A stretch of DNA of 64,000 nt from Korobacter sp036501185 (GTDB lineage: Bacteria; Acidobacteriota; Terriglobia; Terriglobales; Acidobacteriaceae): the NCBI GenBank assembly GCA_036501185.1, contig DASYAU010000044.1, positions 1-64,000 on the forward strand, given 5' to 3'. The notes beneath the pieces are model-generated. The model ran no database searches. It worked only from the letters and a program-made list of their open reading frames with translations, and was not told where the DNA came from. Both the position numbers and the translations under genes were made by a program. Positions 58,561 to 64,000 of this stretch are shown piece after piece; position 1 is the first letter of the stretch; every line of letters starts with the position of its first letter.

Positions 58561-59268
58561 CTACATCGGAAACAAAGTCTCGGGCTCAACCGGGGCCGCC
58601 TGCGCCGGCGCACCACACTCCGGATCGTCGTTCTTCACCGCGTTCACCCGGTCGCTCACCTCATACCTCTTCATCGCATCCGCTTCATAAGGCTTCAACA
58701 TCGCGGTCAGTGTTGCCGTATCGTGAAATCCCGGGTCGAGCCATAGATCGTAATCCTCCGGATGCAAAATCACCGGCATCCGATCATGTACGTCGCGCGT
58801 CAATTCATTCGGCGTCGTCGTGATAATCGAACACGTCTCGATCCATTGCCCCTCGGGATTTTTCCACCGCTCCCACAGCCCCGCGAACGCGAACGGCGCG
58901 TCATCAACCATCGTGAAGCAGAACGGCTTTTTCTTCCCGCCCGATTTCTGCCACTCGTAAAATCCGTCCGCCGGAATCAAGCACCGCCGCTTCTTCAACG
59001 CCTCGCGAAACGACGCCTTCTCCTCAATCCCCTCGCATCGCGCGTTGATCATCTTGTAGCCAACGCTCGGGTCCTTCGACCAGAAAGGAATCAGTCCCCA
59101 CCGCATCGTCGCGGCAATCCGCTTTGGCCCGTCCGGGTCCTGCCGGATCACCGCCACGTCTTGCGCCGGAGCCACGTTATACCGCGGTTGCCAATTCTCC
59201 GGCGGCTCCACGCCAAAGTGCTCGGCAAGGATCTCCTTCTTCCGCGTCAATCGATAGCGTCCACACAT
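58561..59268 (-). CDS. SRAP (YedK/HMCES-like) abasic-site processing protein
   Basis: A 235-residue protein with MCGRYRLT at the start; Cys2 becomes N-terminal and forms a thiazolidine crosslink with abasic sites in single-stranded DNA. Other motifs are NARCEGIEEKASFREALKKR, CLIPADGFYEWQKSGGKKKP (catalytic Glu) and HDRMPVILHPEDYDLWLD (active-site His). The start at 59268 is fixed by the need for Cys2. It is divergent from imuA-imuB-dnaE2 across 193 bases. Confidence 0.93.
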   Translation of the reverse strand: MCGRYRLTRKKEILAEHFGVEPPENWQPRYNVAPAQDVAVIRQDPDGPKRIAATMRWGLIPFWSKDPSVGYKMINARCEGIEEKASFREALKKRRCLIPADGFYEWQKSGGKKKPFCFTMVDDAPFAFAGLWERWKNPEGQWIETCSIITTTPNELTRDVHDRMPVILHPEDYDLWLDPGFHDTATLTAMLKPYEADAMKRYEVSDRVNAVKNDDPECGAPAQAAPVEPETLFPM

Positions 59269-59461
59269 AGTCGGTAAGTGATAGATGAGACGAGCCATAT
59301 TTTATCTGCAAATTCCGGTTCACGGCTTCTGCATAAAAAATGGTGCAAAATCGCAAAAATCCCCCAAAAAACCCCGCTTTGAGCATTGACAACCCCCGTT
59401 CTCACAGCGCAATCTAAAGGCGAAGAAAAGGCGAAAATAGCCTACCCGTTTACCCCCGCTT
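59269..59461. promoter_or_regulatory. Divergent control region for SRAP and imuA operons
   Basis: A 193-base gap between divergent damage-response genes. TTGACA at 59386-59391 is a possible -35 for the imuA direction; a matching -10 is weak. I could not identify a certain LexA box. Confidence 0.45.
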
Positions 59462-60217
59462 ATGAGCTCCGCCTCCATACTCCGTCACCAAATCGAGACC
59501 TCGCTGTCTCCCCGCTTTGCCGCCAGCTTTCAGCCGATCACGCCCGTTTCCCGCCCGCTGCAAGCCACTGGCATCAACGCCCTCGACACCCTCCTCGGCG
59601 GCGGCCTCCCTATCGGCGCCGTCTGCGAAGTCTTCGGCCCCGAGTGCTCCGGCCGCACCAGTCTCGCCCTTACATTCCTCGCCCAAGTCACCCGCCAGGG
59701 CAGCGCCTGCGCATGGATCGATGTCGCCGACGCCCTCGATCCCGAATCCGCCGCCGCCTGTGGCGTCGATCTTCGTCGCCTCCTCTGGGTACGCTGCTCC
59801 GAAAATGGCGCCGCGAAACCGCGCAAGAAAATCTGGTCGCGCCTCGACCAGGCCCTCCGCGCCGCCGACCTTGTTCTCCAGGCCGGAGGCTTCGCCGCCG
59901 TCGTCTTCGACATGGGAGCGGTGGCTCCCGAGCAGGCCCTCCGCGTGCCTCTCGCCTCGTGGTTCCGTTTTCGCGCCGCCGCCGAACGCACCCAATCCAC
60001 GTTTCTCCTGCTCTCGCAAACCTCGTGCGCTAAAAGCTGCTCGGCCGTTCAACTGAAACTCGATCGCCTGCGCACCCAGCAGGAAGGCGGCCAGGTCTTC
60101 ACCGGCCTCCGCTTCCAGGCCGAGCTCATCCGCGACCGCCAATCCAGCTTCACCCGTAGACCCTCCGCCTCTGTCGCCGCCTGGCAACAGCCCGCCGCAT
60201 GGACGACGAATGTATGA
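59462..60217 (+). CDS. imuA: ImuA-type RecA-like mutagenesis protein
   Basis: A 251-residue RecA-fold protein. TGINALDTLLGGGLPIGAVC, then EVFGPECSGRTSLAL (degenerate Walker A), and AWIDVADALDPESAAACGVD match ImuA. With ImuB and DnaE2 it forms the mutasome for damage-induced mutagenesis. The start codon at 59462 gives a full N-terminal domain. Its stop overlaps the imuB ATG (ATGA at 60214-60217). Confidence 0.86.
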   Translation: MSSASILRHQIETSLSPRFAASFQPITPVSRPLQATGINALDTLLGGGLPIGAVCEVFGPECSGRTSLALTFLAQVTRQGSACAWIDVADALDPESAAACGVDLRRLLWVRCSENGAAKPRKKIWSRLDQALRAADLVLQAGGFAAVVFDMGAVAPEQALRVPLASWFRFRAAAERTQSTFLLLSQTSCAKSCSAVQLKLDRLRTQQEGGQVFTGLRFQAELIRDRQSSFTRRPSASVAAWQQPAAWTTNV

Positions 60218-61716
60218 ACTCCATGCAGATGGCCTGCGGATACGCGCGCGAGTTCCCCGCGCAAGCGCTCCTGCGTCTCCGTCCCGAGCTGCGGACGAAA
60301 GCTGTCGCCATTGTCGAAGGTGAGCCTCCGCGCGAATTTGTCTGCTCCGCCAATGAAAACGCCTACGCCATCGGCGTGCAGCGCGGCATGTCTCGCCCGC
60401 AAATGGAAATTTTCGACCACCTCGACGTCCTCCGTCGCTCGCCCACCGAAGAGCAATCCGCCCGTGCCGCGCTCCTCGATTGCGCCGGACGTTTCTCTCC
60501 CCGCGTCGAAGAACTTCGCTTCGACTACGCCCTGGGTTTCGCCGCCGACATCACCGGCACGGAAAAACTGCTCGGCCCTCCGCAGCAAATCGTCGCCAAA
60601 CTCCGCGAGCAGGCCCGTGCCCTCGGCCTCGAAATTTCAGTTGCAGCTTCCTGCAACTTACAAGCCGCCCTCTGCTGGACCAAGGCCTACCCCGGCGCAA
60701 AAGTCATTCCCTTCGGCGAAGAACAGAACACCCTAGCCCGCATCCCGGTGGACGTCCTCGACCTCACCCTCGAGCAATCGGTCACGCTCTCTCTCTGGGG
60801 CATTCACACCCTCGGCGCGCTCGCCGCTCTCCCGGAACCAGCGCTGGTCGCCCGTCTCGGGCAAGATAGCCAGCGCCTCCGCAAGCTCGCCTGCGGCCAA
60901 TATCCCCACCTGCTGAAGCCAGTCGAACAATCTTTTGAGCTGAAAGAAGAGGTCGAATTCGAAGCCGGCGTCGAGTCGCTCGACTCCATCCTCTTCGTCC
61001 TCTCGCCTATGCTGCAACAACTCGTCATCCGCGCCGAATCCCGCGCCCTCGCGCTGGCCTCCATCACCGTCAATTGCAAACTCGACGGTGCCACTCGCCA
61101 CGTGCGCACCATTCGTCCCGTGCTCCCCACCATCGATCACGAAGCTCTCCTGAAGCTCATCCACCTCGACCTCATCGCCAATCCTCCCGCCGCCGAAGTC
61201 GTGGCGCTCACCGTCATCGCCGAACCCAACCGTCCCAGCCGCGCACAACTAGGACTGTTCTCCCCGCAATTCCCCGAACCCATGCGCCTCGAAGTCACGC
61301 TCGCCCGCCTGGCCGCCGTCGTCGGCAGTGCCGATCGCGTAGGCGCGCCCGAGCTCCTCGACTCCAATCATTCCGACGCCTTCCGCATCGCGAACTTCGC
61401 GGCCCCCGAAGAAACAAAGAAAACGCCGCCCTCCGAAGGTTCTCGCATCGGCCTTCGCGTCCTCCGTCCCGCCGAACCTGTCTATGTGCAGACCCATCGC
61501 GAGCGCCCGCATCAATTCGTCTTCCGCAGCGAGCAGTACCAGGTCATGGAGTGCTACGGCCCCTGGGAAGGCAGCGGCGATTGGTGGAACGCCAATCTCT
61601 GGATCCGCGAACAATGGGACGTCGTCGCCAGCTCCCGCAGCGGACGCCCGCTCTGTTGCGAACTCACCCGCGATCCCGTAGCAAAAACCTGGGAACTAGC
61701 GGCGCTCTATGACTGA
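60214..61716 (+). CDS. imuB: ImuB, Y-family polymerase-like mutasome protein
   Basis: A 500-residue protein. It has the Y-family fold (EFVCSANENAYAIGVQRGMS, the palm text DYALGFAADITGTEKLLGPP, and SCNLQAALCWTKAYP) but lacks the acidic residue in the first motif (ACGYAREFPAQA where a polymerase has DMDAFF), so it is a non-catalytic ImuB that recruits DnaE2. Its C-terminal QFVFRSEQYQVMECYGPWEG and SGDWWNANLWIREQWDV fit ImuB. The ATG at 60214 is chosen for the ATGA overlap; one at 60199 is possible. Confidence 0.9.
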   Translation: MNSMQMACGYAREFPAQALLRLRPELRTKAVAIVEGEPPREFVCSANENAYAIGVQRGMSRPQMEIFDHLDVLRRSPTEEQSARAALLDCAGRFSPRVEELRFDYALGFAADITGTEKLLGPPQQIVAKLREQARALGLEISVAASCNLQAALCWTKAYPGAKVIPFGEEQNTLARIPVDVLDLTLEQSVTLSLWGIHTLGALAALPEPALVARLGQDSQRLRKLACGQYPHLLKPVEQSFELKEEVEFEAGVESLDSILFVLSPMLQQLVIRAESRALALASITVNCKLDGATRHVRTIRPVLPTIDHEALLKLIHLDLIANPPAAEVVALTVIAEPNRPSRAQLGLFSPQFPEPMRLEVTLARLAAVVGSADRVGAPELLDSNHSDAFRIANFAAPEETKKTPPSEGSRIGLRVLRPAEPVYVQTHRERPHQFVFRSEQYQVMECYGPWEGSGDWWNANLWIREQWDVVASSRSGRPLCCELTRDPVAKTWELAALYD

Positions 61717-64000
61717 CCGCTATATCGAGATGCACGCCAACAGCGCCTTCAGTTTTCTCCAAGGCGCATCGCTGCCGGAAACCCTGATCTTCCGCGCCCA
61801 GCAGCTCGACTACCCCGCCATGGCGCTTATGGATCTCAACGGCGTCTACGGCTCCGCGCGCTTCCATCTCGCCGCTCGCCCCAACGGTCTCCGCGCGCAC
61901 GTCGGCAGTGAACTCGCCGTCCGCGATCTCGGCCAGCACCTCACGCCGGCTCGCTGGCTCCCGCACCAATGGCCGTCAGAACCCGTCCGCCTGCCGCTGC
62001 TCTGCGAAACGCGTACCGGCTACCAGAACCTCTGCCGCATGGTCACTCGCCTCAAAATGCGCGAGCCCTCGAAGGCCGAAGGCTCCGCGCTTCTCGCCGA
62101 CATCCGCGAGTTCGCCGAAGGATTAGTCTGCCTCACCGGTGGCGACGAAGGCCCGCTCGCCGCAGCCCTAACCTGCGGCGGCGAAGAAGAAGGTCGGCGC
62201 ACCCTCGAAACTCTCATCTCCATCTTCGGACGCGAGTGTGTCTTCGTCGAACTCCAGCGTCACGGCATTCGCGAGCAGGAATGGCGCAACCAGGCCTCTC
62301 TTCGCCTCGCGCGCAGTCTCAATCTTCCCATCCTCGCCACCAACGGTGTTCGCTACGCTGACGCCCACGAGCGCGAAATCGCCGACCTCTTCACCGCCAT
62401 CCGTCATCACGTCCCGCTCGCCAACGCCGGACGCCTGCTTTCGCTGAACGCCTCCCGTCATCTGCGCCCGCCCAGCGAAATGCTGCAACTCTTCCGCGAC
62501 CTTCCCGAAGCCACCGCCAACACTTGGGAGCTCTCGCAGCGCATCGCCTTCGAGCTCGACGATCTCGGCTACCAGTTCCCCATCTATCCCGTCCCCGACG
62601 GCGAGTCCATGGATTCCTTCCTCGAGAAGCGCGTAGCCGAAGGCGTCATCAAGCGCTACGGCATAAAAAACAGTCCCGACCTCTACGCGCGCGCCAAGAA
62701 GCAAGTCCAGACCGAACTCGCGCTCATCAAGAAGCTCGGTCTCGCCGGATATTTCCTCATCGTTTGGGACATCATCCGCTACTGCCAGCAGAACGACATC
62801 CTCGTGCAAGGTCGCGGCAGCGCCGCCAATTCCGCCGTCTGCTACGCGCTCGAAATCACCGCCGTCGATCCCGTTGGCATGGAGCTTCTCTTCGAGCGCT
62901 TCCTCAGCGAAGCCCGCGGCGAGTGGCCCGACATCGATCTCGATCTCCCCTCAGGCGACAAGCGCGAGCAGGCTATCCAATACGTCTACCAGCGCTACGG
63001 ACAGCTCGGCGCCGCCATGACTGCCAACGTCATCACCTATCGCGGAAAATCCGCCGCCCGCGAAGTCGGCAAAGCCCTCGGCTTCGACATCGAAACCCTC
63101 AACCAGCTCACCAAGCTCGTCAGCACGTGGGAATGGCGCGGTCCCACCGACACGCTCGAAAACCAATTTCAAACCGCCGGTTTCGAGGCCAAGCATCCAC
63201 ACATCGCCAAGTTTCTCGACCTCTGCAGCCGGATCCAGGACCTCCCGCGCCACCTCGGCCAGCACTCCGGCGGCATGGTCATCTGCCAGGGCCAGCTCGA
63301 CAGCATCGTCCCCATCGAGCCCGCCTCCATGCCCGGCCGCTCCGTCGTGCAATGGGACAAAGACGATTGCGCCGACATGCACATCATCAAGGTCGACCTC
63401 CTCGGCCTCGGCATGATGGCCGTCCTCAAAGATTGCGTCGAGCTCATCCCCCGCCACTACGGCGACGCAATCGACCTCGCGCAGTTGCCGCAAGACGACC
63501 CGCAGGTCTACGACACTCTCCAGAAAGCCGATACCGTCGGCATGTTCCAGGTCGAAAGCCGCGCGCAAATGGCCTCCCTCCCCCGCAACTGGCCCACCCG
63601 CTTTTACGACATCGTCGTGCAGGTCGCGATCATCCGCCCCGGCCCGATCGTCGGCAACATGACAAATCCCTACATGCTCCGCCGCCAGAAAAAAGAAGAC
63701 GTCACCTACTATCACCCGCTGCTCGAGCCAGTGCTCAAGCGCACCCTTGGCGTGCCACTCTTCCAGGAACAACTCCTCCGCATGGCCATGATCGTCGCCA
63801 ACTTTAGCGGCGCGGAAGCCGAAGAGCTTCGCCGCGCTCTCGGCATGCGTCGCTCCACCCAACGCATGCGCGAATTAGGCATCAAGCTACGCAGCGGCAT
63901 GACGGAGAATGGCATCGCCCCGAAAATTCAGGAAGAAATCGTCACCAGCATCTCGTCGTTCGCGCTCTACGGCTTTCCCGAATCCCACGCCGCCAGCTTC
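61709..64000 (+). CDS. dnaE2: Error-prone DNA polymerase III alpha (DnaE2), N-terminal part
   Basis: Open to the end of the window; 764 codons are present of an expected roughly 1050. It starts with the PHP domain (YIEMHANSAFSFLQGASLPE), and the polymerase core has LAGYFLIVWDIIRYCQQNDI, QGRGSAANSAVCYALEITAV and WPDIDLDLPSGDKREQ with the catalytic aspartates near residue 407. ILATNGVRYADAHEREIADL is also typical. The ATG lies 8 bases inside imuB. The third gene of the mutasome operon. Confidence 0.95.
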   Translation, partial: MTDRYIEMHANSAFSFLQGASLPETLIFRAQQLDYPAMALMDLNGVYGSARFHLAARPNGLRAHVGSELAVRDLGQHLTPARWLPHQWPSEPVRLPLLCETRTGYQNLCRMVTRLKMREPSKAEGSALLADIREFAEGLVCLTGGDEGPLAAALTCGGEEEGRRTLETLISIFGRECVFVELQRHGIREQEWRNQASLRLARSLNLPILATNGVRYADAHEREIADLFTAIRHHVPLANAGRLLSLNASRHLRPPSEMLQLFRDLPEATANTWELSQRIAFELDDLGYQFPIYPVPDGESMDSFLEKRVAEGVIKRYGIKNSPDLYARAKKQVQTELALIKKLGLAGYFLIVWDIIRYCQQNDILVQGRGSAANSAVCYALEITAVDPVGMELLFERFLSEARGEWPDIDLDLPSGDKREQAIQYVYQRYGQLGAAMTANVITYRGKSAAREVGKALGFDIETLNQLTKLVSTWEWRGPTDTLENQFQTAGFEAKHPHIAKFLDLCSRIQDLPRHLGQHSGGMVICQGQLDSIVPIEPASMPGRSVVQWDKDDCADMHIIKVDLLGLGMMAVLKDCVELIPRHYGDAIDLAQLPQDDPQVYDTLQKADTVGMFQVESRAQMASLPRNWPTRFYDIVVQVAIIRPGPIVGNMTNPYMLRRQKKEDVTYYHPLLEPVLKRTLGVPLFQEQLLRMAMIVANFSGAEAEELRRALGMRRSTQRMRELGIKLRSGMTENGIAPKIQEEIVTSISSFALYGFPESHAASF

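Noticed and set aside
59380..59440. Possible LexA box (GTTCTCACAGCGC region)
   Set aside because: It lacks a convincing second half-site, and the acidobacterial LexA motif is not certain to me.

Overview
The window is a high-GC chromosomal segment that most resembles an Acidobacteriota (Terriglobia-type) genome. The grounds are a large Oar-like TonB receptor with an N-terminal carboxypeptidase-regulatory domain, the rnc-lepB-lepB-asmA run, the trpS-scpA-scpB-rluB-hisC run, and many short palindromic intergenic repeats. This placement is inferred from gene content only; no 16S gene is present.

Layout: (1) 1-13440, a carbohydrate-use locus. A minus-strand run encodes a TonB receptor, a carboxylesterase, a DUF4380-like secreted protein, a sodium:solute symporter, a tiny two-helix membrane protein and a FucI/AraA-type isomerase. 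Divergent from it are a LacI regulator and an FGGY (ribulokinase-like) kinase; a LacI-type palindrome lies between. (2) 13441-14870, a decayed island next to tRNA-Ala(GGC), with an integrase tail fragment and other debris. (3) 14872-20185, a CpxRA-like two-component system, a Gly/Asn-rich secreted protein, a phosphoesterase lipoprotein and small exported proteins. (4) 20419-29959, an ECF sigma/anti-sigma pair, two TPR-type exported proteins, RNase III, two tandem signal peptidases I, an AsmA-like protein and a small exported protein. (5) 30010-36666, dense housekeeping genes: M50 protease, trpS, scpA, scpB, rluB with a very long basic tail, hisC. (6) 36825-46961, ROK kinase, mutM, a frameshifted LysE gene, purA, small enzymes, ndk, sucD, sucC, and a high density of dispersed repeats. 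(7) 47038-50352, trpD followed by two tandem CPBP proteases, each preceded by a fossil of the trpD 3' end. (8) 50473-58504, a large unknown protein, a second ECF sigma/FecR pair, an amidase and a beta-CASP nuclease. (9) 58561-64000, an SRAP (YedK/HMCES) gene divergent from an imuA-imuB-dnaE2 mutagenesis operon that runs off the end.

Most genes are ordinary. The most distinctive material is between them: fossils of gene 3' ends (trpD, purA), in-phase heptamer and nonamer tandem repeats, several palindrome families that in places supply stop codons, and apparent one-base reading-frame faults (LysE, possibly the FGGY kinase and a TPR gene). I did not find a convincing, wholly new multi-gene system.
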